DNA of 36,679 nt from contig JBBIKS010000019.1 in NCBI GenBank assembly GCA_037445375.1, positions 1 through 36,679 on the forward strand, given 5' to 3'. Position 1 is the stretch's first letter. Each line of letters begins with the position of its first letter. This document shows, in pieces, positions 7,901 to 15,538 of the stretch. The notes below the pieces were generated by a model. The model did no database searches, had not been told where the DNA came from, and worked only from the letters and a program-made list of their open reading frames with translations. This stretch comes from DYHD01 sp037445375 (lineage in GTDB: Bacteria > Nitrospirota > Thermodesulfovibrionia > Thermodesulfovibrionales > Dissulfurispiraceae). The position numbers were made by a program, and so were the translations under genes.

Positions 7901-9103
7901 TTATCCCTTGATGAAATAATCCATCAGCCTGAAGCCATCTTCAAAAACCAAAATATCATTCCTGCTGGTGATTGATTCATCATAAGATATTTTGTTATTC
8001 TGCTTTTTTAGGCGACTGTCATAGATGACGAAAGGCACTGGTTCCTCGGTATGAGTCCTCAATCTGAAAGGTGTTGCATGGTCTGGCATTAAGAGAATAC
8101 GGTATTCCTTAAATCTATTCTCTAATCCGTTCATAACCGTGCCGACAACCAAGGAGTCGAAGTCTTCAATAGCTTTGATCTTGTCCTTCCAATTGCCGGA
8201 GTGTCCTGCTTCATCAGGAGCCTCGACATGAATATAAGCAAAATCGGTTTTTTCAAGGGCATCTAATGAATACTCCGCCTTGCCGAGATAATTAGTATCA
8301 AGCCATCCTGTTACGCCGGGAACATAGAGTATCTCAAAACCTGCATAAATCCCAAGTCCTTTAGCAAGGTCAACGGCTGATACAAGCGAGCCCTTAATGT
8401 TATATTTATCCATAAAGGTCGGTATGGAAGGCTTTTTGCCTTGCCCCCAAAACCAAATACTATTTGCAGGCTTTTTGCCATTGGCAATTCTATCTTTATT
8501 AAGAGAGTGATTTTCGAGTATCCTGACAGAACGTTTCATCAAGTCATTCAGAATTGCATCGCCTTCCCCTTTGGGCAGATAACTGGAAATCTCTTTCCCT
8601 AAAATATCATGGGGAGGGGTGCATTGAATATCGGTATAGCCGTTTTTCCAGACCATCAGATGCCTATAACTCACTCCTGGATAAAAAGATATATCCTCAT
8701 TTTCCAATTCAGCCTTGACAGCATTAATCAGTTCTTTTGCTTCTTCTGTCGCTATATGACCACTGCTGTAGTCATCCATGATAATCTTATCTTCATATCT
8801 CAGGGTGACAAGGTTGCATCTATAAGCAACATCATTTTCTTGCAGCTTTACCCCGATACTTGCAGCCTCAAGAGGAGCTCTTCCCGTGTAATAATACTTC
8901 GGGTCGTATCCTAAAATGCTCAAGTTTGCAACATCAGAGCCGGGATGGAAGCCATGAGGTATTGTTCTTACGCTTCCAATCAGACCTATACCTGCAAGCT
9001 TATCCATGTTAGGCGTATTAGCCCTCTTAAGAGGTGTTGAGCCGCCCAAATCAGCATCTGCTCTGTCTGCCATCCCATCACCAATCAAAACAACATATTT
9101 CAC
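7901..9103 (-). CDS. Phosphoglycerate mutase-like probable homoserine kinase
   Basis: A 400-residue member of the alkaline phosphatase superfamily, archaeal-type 2,3-bisphosphoglycerate-independent phosphoglycerate mutase (ApgM, COG3635). The N-terminal metal site is IGDGMADR (Asp9), followed by the loop HPGSDVANLSILGYDP (53-68). The C-terminal metal-binding block includes HVEAPDEAGHSG, and MPDHATP follows. A subfamily of this group has been proposed to be a non-orthologous homoserine kinase because it sits beside thrC. Here the GTG start at 9103 overlaps the thrC stop by four bases (GTGA), which strongly suggests that role: homoserine + ATP to O-phosphohomoserine. Alternatively it is a true 3-phosphoglycerate mutase for glycolysis; sequence alone does not decide, but context favours the kinase. 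Confidence 0.82.
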   Translation of the reverse strand: MKYVVLIGDGMADRADADLGGSTPLKRANTPNMDKLAGIGLIGSVRTIPHGFHPGSDVANLSILGYDPKYYYTGRAPLEAASIGVKLQENDVAYRCNLVTLRYEDKIIMDDYSSGHIATEEAKELINAVKAELENEDISFYPGVSYRHLMVWKNGYTDIQCTPPHDILGKEISSYLPKGEGDAILNDLMKRSVRILENHSLNKDRIANGKKPANSIWFWGQGKKPSIPTFMDKYNIKGSLVSAVDLAKGLGIYAGFEILYVPGVTGWLDTNYLGKAEYSLDALEKTDFAYIHVEAPDEAGHSGNWKDKIKAIEDFDSLVVGTVMNGLENRFKEYRILLMPDHATPFRLRTHTEEPVPFVIYDSRLKKQNNKISYDESITSRNDILVFEDGFRLMDYFIKG

Positions 9104-10227
9104 TTTAAAATACCCCGCTTTTGTTCATGTGTATTTAACAATATCCTCTCTATTATTTTCCTTACCTCTTGAAAATCATCCTTAACCCTTATAGCCTTAT
9201 CAATCACATTGAAAACCGTGTCTGGATCTTTTAATCCATGACCCGTTAAGGTGCACACAATAAGACTTCCTCTATCAAAAAAACCTTTCTTATATAATTT
9301 AATAATGCCAGCCACTGGAGCCGCCGAGGCAGGTTCGCAAAATACCCCTTCAGTTGATGCTATCAATTTATATGCCCCTAAAATCTCTTCATCCGAAATT
9401 GAATCAATAATGCCGTTTGAGTCATGTGCTGCTTCCACTGCTGATTTCCAGCTCGCAGGGTTTCCGATCCTTATGGCAGTTGCAATAGTTTCAGGATTAT
9501 CAACAGGGTGCCCCAATACTATAGGAGCTGCGCCGGCAGCCTGAAAGCCAAGCATTCGTGGGAGTTTATCTATGATTCTTGAATTAAAGTATTCCTTATA
9601 GCCTTTCCAGTAAGCAGTAATATTACCTGCGTTTCCGACCGGGAGGGCATGATATTGTGGAGCAGTGCCAAGCTGGTCACAAACCTCAAAAGCTGCAGAT
9701 TTTTGCCCCTCAATTCTAAACGGATTGATTGAATTGACAAGAGTAAGAGGGTAAATCTTTGACATCTCTTTCACGATGCTGAGCGCCTTATCGAAATTTC
9801 CGCTTATCTGCAAAACATGTGAACCATGAACAAGCGCCTGCGCAAGTTTTCCCATTGCAATCTTGCCTTCGGGTATTAATACTATTGATTCAATCCCCGC
9901 CCTTGCAGCAAATGCTGCTGCGGATGCAGATGTATTGCCTGTGGAAGCACATATTACTGCCTTTGCCCCAGATTCCACTGCCTTTGAAATAGCAAGCGTC
10001 ATCCCCCTATCCTTAAAAGAGCCTGTAGGGTTTACACCGTCAAACTTAAGATATATATCCAGATCCATGTCGAGGGCTTTTTGAAGATTTACAGCCTTAA
10101 TCAGAGGTGTATTGCCTTCGAAAAGTGTTATTACAGGGGTTTGATCCGTAACCGGGAAAAAATATCTATATTGATTAATAATTCCTTTCCATCTCATCCC
10201 TGATTCATTGCTTTCATCTGCGTCCAT
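9100..10227 (-). CDS. thrC: Threonine synthase, short form
   Basis: A 375-residue PLP enzyme of fold type II. It converts O-phosphohomoserine to threonine and phosphate in the cytosol. The PLP-binding Lys is K72 in NPTGSFKDRG. ASTGNTSASAAAFAA holds the Asn/Ser phosphate-contacting loop, and PVGNAGN is the glycine-rich PLP phosphate site. There is no N-terminal zinc ribbon, unlike the paralogue at 11007-12245. AGGAGA lies 6 nt before the ATG at 10227 and supports it over a second Met ten codons later. The stop overlaps the next gene by four bases. The direct coupling to the likely homoserine kinase makes this the better candidate for the dedicated threonine enzyme. Confidence 0.9.
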   Translation of the reverse strand: MDADESNESGMRWKGIINQYRYFFPVTDQTPVITLFEGNTPLIKAVNLQKALDMDLDIYLKFDGVNPTGSFKDRGMTLAISKAVESGAKAVICASTGNTSASAAAFAARAGIESIVLIPEGKIAMGKLAQALVHGSHVLQISGNFDKALSIVKEMSKIYPLTLVNSINPFRIEGQKSAAFEVCDQLGTAPQYHALPVGNAGNITAYWKGYKEYFNSRIIDKLPRMLGFQAAGAAPIVLGHPVDNPETIATAIRIGNPASWKSAVEAAHDSNGIIDSISDEEILGAYKLIASTEGVFCEPASAAPVAGIIKLYKKGFFDRGSLIVCTLTGHGLKDPDTVFNVIDKAIRVKDDFQEVRKIIERILLNTHEQKRGILK

Positions 10228-10269
10228 TCTATCTCCTGAAATAATAAATATTGATCCGTCTCAACATAT

Positions 10270-10506
10270 CTATTCAATAATGTCGCCTTCTATCGTTTCC
10301 ACGGTAACTCCTCGGCTTTGTAAATACTGGATCCCATCTTGAAGATTTTTTTCATTTCCCTCGAGTTCTAAAACCATCTCACCAATCGTTTCTGTAATTC
10401 TCGCCCTTCTGATATTTGGTATAACATCACAATTTTTAGCCATAGTAAATATCACAGGCTCTTTAATAAGATGCTGAGGAAAGGTTAATTTAATCCGTTT
10501 TTTCAT
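10270..10506 (-). CDS. NIL domain protein
   Basis: A 78-residue stand-alone NIL domain (ferredoxin-like fold; named for an Asn-Ile-Leu signature in the family, also found at the C-terminus of MetN). Visible family features are the opening KRIKLTFPQHLIKEPVI, the central DVIPNIRRARITETIGEM and the C-terminal GVTVETIEGDI. NIL domains bind methionine in MetN and occur beside homocysteine or sulfur-transfer genes in anaerobes. Here it lies between a sulfur-carrier gene and thrC. A methionine-sensing or sulfur-assimilation role fits the neighbourhood but is inferred. No cysteine cluster for iron-sulfur is present (only one Cys), so it is not the NIL-ferredoxin fusion seen in some archaea. Confidence 0.85.
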   Translation of the reverse strand: MKKRIKLTFPQHLIKEPVIFTMAKNCDVIPNIRRARITETIGEMVLELEGNEKNLQDGIQYLQSRGVTVETIEGDIIE

Positions 10507-10540
10507 AGTTCCTCCTTATGATATTCAGTCAGAATAATGC

Positions 10541-10843
10541 TTAAATGAATGCACATTTATAATATACTATGCTGCCGCCTGCAATTGCCGGGATTATTGA
10601 TACTTCATCTCCATCTTTGACCAATGTTTGTTCAACCTGCAGGAATCGTATATCTTCTTCATTGACATAGATATTGACAAATCTACGTATCCTATCTCCT
10701 TCGGCTATCCTCTCAAGTATGCCTGGATAATCCGCCTCAAGATTTTTAATAAGTTCTATAACTGTTCCTGTTTTTCCTTCTACCTCTTCTTTTCCATGAG
10801 TTAATCTTTGAAGTGGGGTGGGGATTCTGACTTTTACCGCCAT
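10541..10843 (-). CDS. MoaD/ThiS-like (CysO-like) sulfur carrier with C-terminal tail
   Basis: A 100-residue beta-grasp ubiquitin-like protein. MoaD/ThiS/CysO proteins carry sulfur as a thiocarboxylate on a C-terminal Gly-Gly. This one has the motif VSIIPAIAGG at 81-90, closest to CysO (which feeds a PLP-dependent synthase). Ten more residues follow, SIVYYKCAFI, before the TAA. The diglycine is therefore internal and would need trimming, as done by JAMM metalloproteases (Mec) for some carriers. No such protease and no E1-like activating enzyme is in the window. GGAGGTGATTA just before the ATG at 10843 is a strong Shine-Dalgarno. The neighbours thrC-2 and NIL suggest sulfur delivery to amino acid synthesis rather than molybdopterin or thiamine; neither pathway is represented here. 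Confidence 0.88.
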   Translation of the reverse strand: MAVKVRIPTPLQRLTHGKEEVEGKTGTVIELIKNLEADYPGILERIAEGDRIRRFVNIYVNEEDIRFLQVEQTLVKDGDEVSIIPAIAGGSIVYYKCAFI

Positions 10844-10884
10844 TTAATCACCTCCAAAATATTTGCCTTAATAAATTTAAGTTA

Positions 10885-10985
10885 CTTAGCGTCTGTTTAT
10901 ACATTATTTTTTGTCACCCCCGAGCCTGTTGAAGGGTGACGTAAGCCTTTTTTTGTGTCATGGTTCGACAGGCTCACTATGACAA
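10885..10985. repeat. Dispersed intergenic repeat inside threonine operon
   Basis: The gap between thrC-2 and the sulfur-carrier gene contains AGCGTCTGTTTATA (10888-10901), the family end also found near 255 and 15540. It also holds two facing copies of a GAGCCTGTTGAAGGGTGAC / TCATGGTTCGACAGGCTC type palindrome. It can fold into a long hairpin and may act on read-through or mRNA stability. No reading frame is supported. Confidence 0.5.
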
Positions 10986-11006
10986 CTTGTAGTTTATAAT
11001 CAGGCA

Positions 11007-12245
11007 CTAATAAGGGATTGCACTTTTCAATACATCCTCAAAAGATGAGAGATTCGGTTTTATGTAAAACACTTGTTTAATATGCCCGGCAAGGGCTTCC
11101 TGTGTCTTTAATCCATTGCCGGTTATACATATTACAGTGAGATCTTTTTTGCCAATTCTTCCCTGCTCAATGAGTTTTTTTGTAGCGGCAATTGTAACTC
11201 CTCCAGCAGTCTCCGAAAAAACACCTTCTGTTTTAGCAAGCAGTTTAATTCCTTCAATTATTTCTAAATCTGTAACATGCTCACCAAACCCGCCGCTTTC
11301 TTTAACAACATTTACAGCATAATAGCCGTCTGCGGGATTGCCTATAGCAAGCGATTTTGCAATCGTATTAGGCTTAACAGGCTTTATTATATCCGTTCCA
11401 GCTTTCATTGCAGTTGATATCGGGCTGCAGCCAGCAGCTTGTGCGGCATACATTCTTGTATCAAGGTCTTTAATCAACCCCATTTCTTTGAATTCCTTAA
11501 ATGCCTTCCATATCTTGGTAAGCAGTGAACCGCTCGCACAAGGCACTATAACATTATCAGGCGCCTTCCATCCCAACTGTTCAATAATCTCAAAACCATG
11601 AGTCTTTGAACCTTCCGAATAAAACGGGCGGATATTTATATTTACAAAAGCCCAGCGGTATTTATTGGCTATTTCAGTGCAAAGCCTGTTTACATCATCA
11701 TAATTACCGTCAACTGCCATAACATTTGGTTCGTACACCAGAGAGGCAACAATTTTGCTTGGTTCTAAAGTGGCGGGCACAAAAACAAATCTCCTGAAAC
11801 CAGCTTTAGCCCCATGCGCCGAGACTGAATGGGCGAGATTGCCAGTAGATGCACAGGCTACAGTATCAAATCCGAATTCCTTAGCTTTTGTCAATGCCAC
11901 TGCTACTACCCTGTCTTTGAAAGAAAGCGTAGGATGAACAACAGTATCATCTTTAATATACAGGTTCTCTGTCCCAATCGCCTTTGCAAGATTATCAGCC
12001 TTAATCAGCGGGGTAAAGCCTGAATTTAAACCAACCTGAGGATCTCCATCAATTGGAAGCAACTCTTTATATCGCCAAAGATTTTTTCCCCTTTTTTCTA
12101 TAGTTTCTTTGGTCAGGACTTTTTTTATTTTTTCGTAATCATAAGCCACTTCAAGCGGACCAAAGCAGAATTCACAAACATATATTGGATTAACGGGATA
12201 CTCCCTTCCACATTCCCTGCATTTAAGGTTATTTATATATCCCAT
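11007..12245 (-). CDS. thrC: Threonine synthase paralogue with zinc ribbon
   Basis: A 412-residue PLP fold-type II enzyme. An N-terminal zinc ribbon uses C9, C12, C24 and C27. The catalytic Lys is K110 in HPTLSFKDRV. ACASTGNLAHSVSAH is the substrate loop, and PCASGSLL replaces the usual PxGNxGN PLP phosphate loop. The family converts O-phosphohomoserine to threonine. This is the second ThrC-type protein within 3 kb. It is followed by a sulfur carrier and a NIL protein, so it may instead use O-phosphohomoserine or a related substrate with carrier-bound sulfur; that is inference. AGGAG 7 nt before the ATG at 12245 supports the start. A 163-nt repeat-filled gap separates it from the next gene. 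Confidence 0.88.
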   Translation of the reverse strand: MGYINNLKCRECGREYPVNPIYVCEFCFGPLEVAYDYEKIKKVLTKETIEKRGKNLWRYKELLPIDGDPQVGLNSGFTPLIKADNLAKAIGTENLYIKDDTVVHPTLSFKDRVVAVALTKAKEFGFDTVACASTGNLAHSVSAHGAKAGFRRFVFVPATLEPSKIVASLVYEPNVMAVDGNYDDVNRLCTEIANKYRWAFVNINIRPFYSEGSKTHGFEIIEQLGWKAPDNVIVPCASGSLLTKIWKAFKEFKEMGLIKDLDTRMYAAQAAGCSPISTAMKAGTDIIKPVKPNTIAKSLAIGNPADGYYAVNVVKESGGFGEHVTDLEIIEGIKLLAKTEGVFSETAGGVTIAATKKLIEQGRIGKKDLTVICITGNGLKTQEALAGHIKQVFYIKPNLSSFEDVLKSAIPY

Positions 12246-12266
12246 TTAACGGCTCCTTTTGTTAAC

Positions 12267-12317
12267 AACTTTAATTTTATAAGTATTTTAATCTAAACTG
12301 CCTATAAAATTAAAGTT
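12267..12317. promoter_or_regulatory. Perfect 15-bp inverted repeat upstream of thrC-2
   Basis: AACTTTAATTTTATA (12267-12281) and its exact reverse complement (12303-12317) are separated by 21 nt. The structure lies 22-72 nt upstream of the thrC-2 ATG, within the expected promoter or leader. It could be an operator or an mRNA leader hairpin. It lacks GC pairs, which argues against a rho-independent terminator. Confidence 0.6.
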
Positions 12318-12350
12318 ATTGATATTGAGGTTAAGTAAAATTGTAGGTGC

Positions 12351-12372
12351 TTTTGGGGTCAGGCTTAAATTA
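12351..12372 (+). repeat. Left direct repeat of transposase remnant
   Basis: TTTTGGGGTCAGGCTTAAATTA here is matched in the same orientation by a diverged copy at 13452-13474 (TTTTGGGGGTC, then CTAAATTA). The pair brackets the decayed transposase. Short GGGGTCA-type sequences commonly precede this transposase group. Confidence 0.5.
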
Positions 12373-12399
12373 ATGAATATAGTCATAATATAATTCCTC

Positions 12400-13253
12400 A
12401 TGGCAAGACCTCCTCGTATACAATTCCCAAACGCCTTTTACCATGTCATCGTCAGAGGCAATCAGCAACAAGCTCTTTTTTTTAGACGACGCTTACAGAA
12501 TAGCTTATCTTGAACTTTTAAACCGTTGCAAAAAGAGGTGCGGCTTCATTCTTTATGCTTATATCCTGATGAACAATCATGTCCATCTGCTTGTCGAGAC
12601 ACCAGAGGCGTCCATATCAAAAATAATGCAAATGCTCAACTTTACCTATGCGCAATATTTCAACAGAAAATACGCAAAGGTCGGACATCTTTTTCAGAGA
12701 TGCTACAAATCGTTTCTTTGTAATCGTGATTAATATCTTCTGAGTCTTGTGAAGTATATTCATCTGAATCCAGTTCGTGCGAAAATCGCAAAGGAGTCTC
12801 ATGTTTACAAATGGAGCAGTCACAAGGAATATATGGGCAAGAACGGAGGATTAGTTGATGTTGACAGAGTTTTGCGGCTTTTTTCCGAAAACAAAGCACT
12901 TGCGAGACGACTATACAACCTTTTTGTTAATAAGGCACTGAGAGAAGGAAGACTTGAGTTTATTATAAAGGCATTGAGCAGCAGATATTGGGGATGAGAA
13001 ATTCATTGAAAAGGTGGCAAAAATCGTGGGGCGGACAGAGGAGCTGATAAGAAAGCCGTCAATAGAAACTTTGTTTAAAGAGGTTGAGAGACTGACTGGT
13101 GTGAAACGTGAAGATATAATTGTACGGAGCCGGAGTACTTAGGCAGTTTTTGCGCGAGGGCTGCTCATCGGGGCGTGGCGTGAGTCAGGGGGAAGAATTG
13201 CGGAACTGCAATCGATTTTAAAGAGGGATATTTCTAAGCTGTCAAAGTCATAA
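12400..13253 (+). pseudogene. Decayed REP-associated (Y1/RAYT-type) transposase
   Basis: The translation resembles transposase IS200-like/RAYT proteins. It starts MARPPRIQFPNAFYHVIVRG at 12400 and includes the metal-binding HUH motif NNHVHLLVE, then FQRCYKSFL, KYIHLNPVRAKI and KWSSHKEYMG. A C-terminal DnaA-like segment includes KPSIETLFKEV and ARGLLIGAWRE. The gene is broken. An eight-T run at 12476-12483 carries one extra base. An in-frame TAA sits at 12731-12733. Two frame changes lie near 12962 and 12991. A TAG is at 13140-13142. The original stop appears to be TAA at 13251-13253. The related domestic proteins act on REP hairpins by single-strand transposition; this copy is very unlikely to be active. 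Confidence 0.88.
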
Positions 13254-13451
13254 AGAGTGATAGGTAGTTCTGAAGGCAGGGAATCAATGAAAAAATTAAT
13301 GAAAAGATTATTTGCAATAGATTAGACTTAAGTCGTCATCTATACAGGCTACTCCATAATACACCGCAAGCTGACTTTCCATGTTGAATCTTCTGATATC
13401 CCCTATCTCTCCTGCCAGTCTGCTTGAGAGTTTTGTCCCTATTCCCACAAC

Positions 13452-13474
13452 TTTTGGGGGTCAAACCTAAATTA
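13452..13474 (+). repeat. Right direct repeat of transposase remnant
   Basis: A diverged copy of the 12351-12372 sequence in the same orientation (TTTTGGGGGTC, then AAACCTAAATTA). The 200 nt between the pseudogene and this repeat holds no supported gene; a 61-codon minus-strand frame there has no ribosome site or family resemblance. Confidence 0.45.
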
Positions 13475-13501
13475 TACATTTTGCTTGTCCACCATATCTT
13501 T

Positions 13502-13538
13502 AGTGAACCTCCCTGTAGCAAGCTACAGGGAATTATGA
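13502..13538 (-). repeat. Palindromic REP-like repeat, copy A
   Basis: CCCTGTAG-CAAG-CTACAGGG forms a perfect 8-bp hairpin (13511-13530). It is flanked by AGTGAACCT and AATTATGAG. The same element lies in opposite orientation at 15457-15494. The two copies differ at two positions in each arm so that pairing is kept (T-A to C-G). Together they bracket the AT-rich unknown genes. Confidence 0.65.
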
Positions 13539-13655
13539 GTTAAACAATTAAAAATTAAATAGGACATAAGACAAAATCTGTCAAAAAAACCTTGAAATTG
13601 CCTTAGAAATAGATTTATAGAACTTCTATATCGGGATTCGGGCTTCCCTCCTTTC

Positions 13656-13685
13656 TTGACAATAAGATTTTTGGAACATAATAAT
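13656..13685 (+). promoter_or_regulatory. Candidate sigma-70 promoter for the unknown gene pair
   Basis: A perfect TTGACA (13656-13661) is followed after 18 nt by AATAAT (13680-13685, five of six matches to TATAAT). The start would be near 13692, leaving a 130-nt leader before the ATG at 13822. The leader has two CCATATT(A/G)TGTGA-like copies of unknown meaning. Confidence 0.4.
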
Positions 13686-13821
13686 AACCCTACAGATGCA
13701 ATATTTGTTAAGTCTTTCTTAGTTGCACCATATTATGTGATGAGCCATATTGTGACACTCTCCATATCGAACGAAGAGAGCAACAGGGAATAAAAAGCAT
13801 ACCTAAAGGAGGTATTTGAAA

Positions 13822-14880
13822 ATGTCTACTCGACAAAATAAAGCAACGATCATTTTAATCCTTTTTTCTTTTTTTATTGGCTTTCTTCTATATACAGTTC
13901 CTTCTGATGCATATGTAAGAAAGCCTGATAAGTCAGAGGTAATTGAAGAAGTATCTAAAGTTACTGGTTTAACAAATGATGCAGTTTCTATTGCACTAAA
14001 AGATTCTCCACAACTGTTGAATACTTTTAGTGATGTTGTAACGACAATAAAAATTGTTAATTTTTTATCTGAAGCAAAAGACGTCGACGCAGCCATTGAA
14101 GTTTTTAATTATTCAGCAGAAAAAGTATTAGATAAAATTTTACCACCTAATGTTAATATTTTCATAAAAAGTTTAAAAGTATATAAAACCTCCTTGGAAC
14201 TATATAGAGACTCTGTATATATTCCCAAATTGGACAATCAAATATATGAAAGATATCGTGGAACAAGATTGCAAAATTTCAAAAGAGATTTCAGTAAAGA
14301 TGCTTTGGTAGAAGCATATACTATTGCCACAATGTCACATGATGGTAGGTTTCCAAATAGGAATTATTATGCGGTGGTAAACAAAATGTATGAAGATTAT
14401 ATGAAAGCCAAAGGATATAATAAAAATTTAATGGATAAAAAGATGGAAAGGCATTTATGGAACCAGATTCAAGAATTTTGGATGTATCGTATGGAGGCAA
14501 GATTTGTTAAAGAGATGATGCGAGAAGGAAAACAGGATGTGATAAATCATATATGGAAACAATATTCAACTCAATTAAGTCAATTGAAAGCAAAGGCAAT
14601 AAATATTAAAAATGAACAAACAAAAGCTCAAGAAAACATAAAACAAGATAATTCACAACAAAAAACAGAAATGAAACAACTGCAGAATATCTTTGAATCA
14701 CAATTTTCAAAGGATAGCAAATTAACGTACTCTAAACCGTGGCAGCATGATGTTAAAAACAAATGTTATACAGTCAGTTATTGCTATGTTGGTAGTTTAG
14801 GTGATAGATGGTGCTGGGATAATGTATGTATTACTCAGGGACAGGCAAAAGAAATTCTTAAGAGAGGTTCTTGGAAATAA
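13822..14880 (+). CDS. Unknown AT-rich exported or membrane-anchored protein
   Basis: A 352-residue protein with no family I recognise. It begins with a basic stretch and a hydrophobic segment (about residues 8-28), then SDAYVRKP, which looks like a signal peptide or anchor. The body is lysine-rich and mostly helical, with a glutamine/lysine coiled-coil-like region at about 250-300. The C-terminal domain has four Cys (CYTVSYCYVG ... WCWDNVC) that could form disulfides if the protein is exported. AGGAGG at 13807-13812 is 9 nt before the ATG at 13822; a TTG two codons earlier is too close. Base composition is clearly more AT-rich than the cell-wall genes, suggesting recent acquisition. It lies between inverted REP-like repeats with the next gene, probably in one operon (35-nt gap). 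Confidence 0.8.
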   Translation: MSTRQNKATIILILFSFFIGFLLYTVPSDAYVRKPDKSEVIEEVSKVTGLTNDAVSIALKDSPQLLNTFSDVVTTIKIVNFLSEAKDVDAAIEVFNYSAEKVLDKILPPNVNIFIKSLKVYKTSLELYRDSVYIPKLDNQIYERYRGTRLQNFKRDFSKDALVEAYTIATMSHDGRFPNRNYYAVVNKMYEDYMKAKGYNKNLMDKKMERHLWNQIQEFWMYRMEARFVKEMMREGKQDVINHIWKQYSTQLSQLKAKAINIKNEQTKAQENIKQDNSQQKTEMKQLQNIFESQFSKDSKLTYSKPWQHDVKNKCYTVSYCYVGSLGDRWCWDNVCITQGQAKEILKRGSWK

Positions 14881-14915
14881 TTAACGAACAATTAAATTTA
14901 CAAAGGAGGCTATAA

Positions 14916-15368
14916 ATGAACTCAGATATCACAGGACCAAAGATTCTAGATCAAATCAAACAAGTAATGAACGAAATTTCAGGCAAGATGAGCGAAAAAA
15001 AGGGAACTTTTACTGTAGAATCAGTGATTGCCGAAAGAAAATCCTTTATTTCAAAGAAAAAACTTGTGTACATTACGAAATTTATGATTGATGATGACAA
15101 AAAAGAATTAATATTTACAGAAATGCTTAAAGAATCAGGATTTGGATTAAGTTCAGGGACCGATGATGACATTGAGACAGGTGGAGGCTTTAAAACTTAT
15201 TCATACAAGACAAACATTTCAGGTAAAAGAGAAGAAACCATTGAAGAACAATCAAATCTTTTCGGAAAGAAATATAATTACATTTTTGATTATGGCAAAG
15301 TCAGACAAGCTATCGAAAAAATTGCAGAAAAATCTGGATATAAATTTATTTATAAGATACATTTTTAA
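14916..15368 (+). CDS. Unknown small soluble protein
   Basis: A 150-residue, charged, probably cytosolic protein with no signal peptide or membrane segment. AAAGGAGGC lies about 6 nt before the ATG at 14916, an excellent ribosome site. The chain has no motif I recognise. There is a glycine/aspartate-rich turn near residues 75-92 (SSGTDDDIETGGGF) and repeated ISxKK patterns. The gene follows the preceding unknown by 35 nt and shares its AT-rich composition, so the two are likely co-transcribed and possibly co-inherited as a cassette. The function is unknown. No clear terminator follows; the palindrome at 15463-15482 lacks a T-run. Confidence 0.72.
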   Translation: MNSDITGPKILDQIKQVMNEISGKMSEKKGTFTVESVIAERKSFISKKKLVYITKFMIDDDKKELIFTEMLKESGFGLSSGTDDDIETGGGFKTYSYKTNISGKREETIEEQSNLFGKKYNYIFDYGKVRQAIEKIAEKSGYKFIYKIHF

Positions 15369-15456
15369 ACTCATAAAATCGGGGTTTTAATATTATAGTT
15401 GTAGATAAGATTCGTTATTTGGAAAGAAATTGACAAATGTCTTTAGATTTGAACTC

Positions 15457-15494
15457 GTAATTCCCCGCAGCTTGCTGCGGGGAGGTTCATTGCT
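15457..15494 (+). repeat. Palindromic REP-like repeat, copy B
   Basis: CCCCGCAGC-TT-GCTGCGGGG forms a perfect 9-bp hairpin (15463-15482), followed by AGGTTCATTGC. It is the inverted counterpart of copy A at 13502-13538. Both arms carry paired substitutions relative to that copy, which indicates conservation of the hairpin itself. Confidence 0.65.
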
Positions 15495-15538
15495 TCATCC
15501 CTTTTGAACGGGTGTAAGGGAGGGTGTTGAATAAGCAG

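Noticed and set aside
12267..12317. Rho-independent terminator
   Set aside because: The stem has too few G-C pairs and there is no clear T-run after it in the thrC-2 direction.
12476..12483. Programmed frameshift at the T8 run of the transposase
   Set aside because: The gene also has in-frame stops and further frame changes, so decay explains it better than recoding.
13336..13521. Minus-strand 61-codon frame after the transposase remnant
   Set aside because: No ribosome site and no family resemblance; it overlaps repeat sequence (13452-13521).
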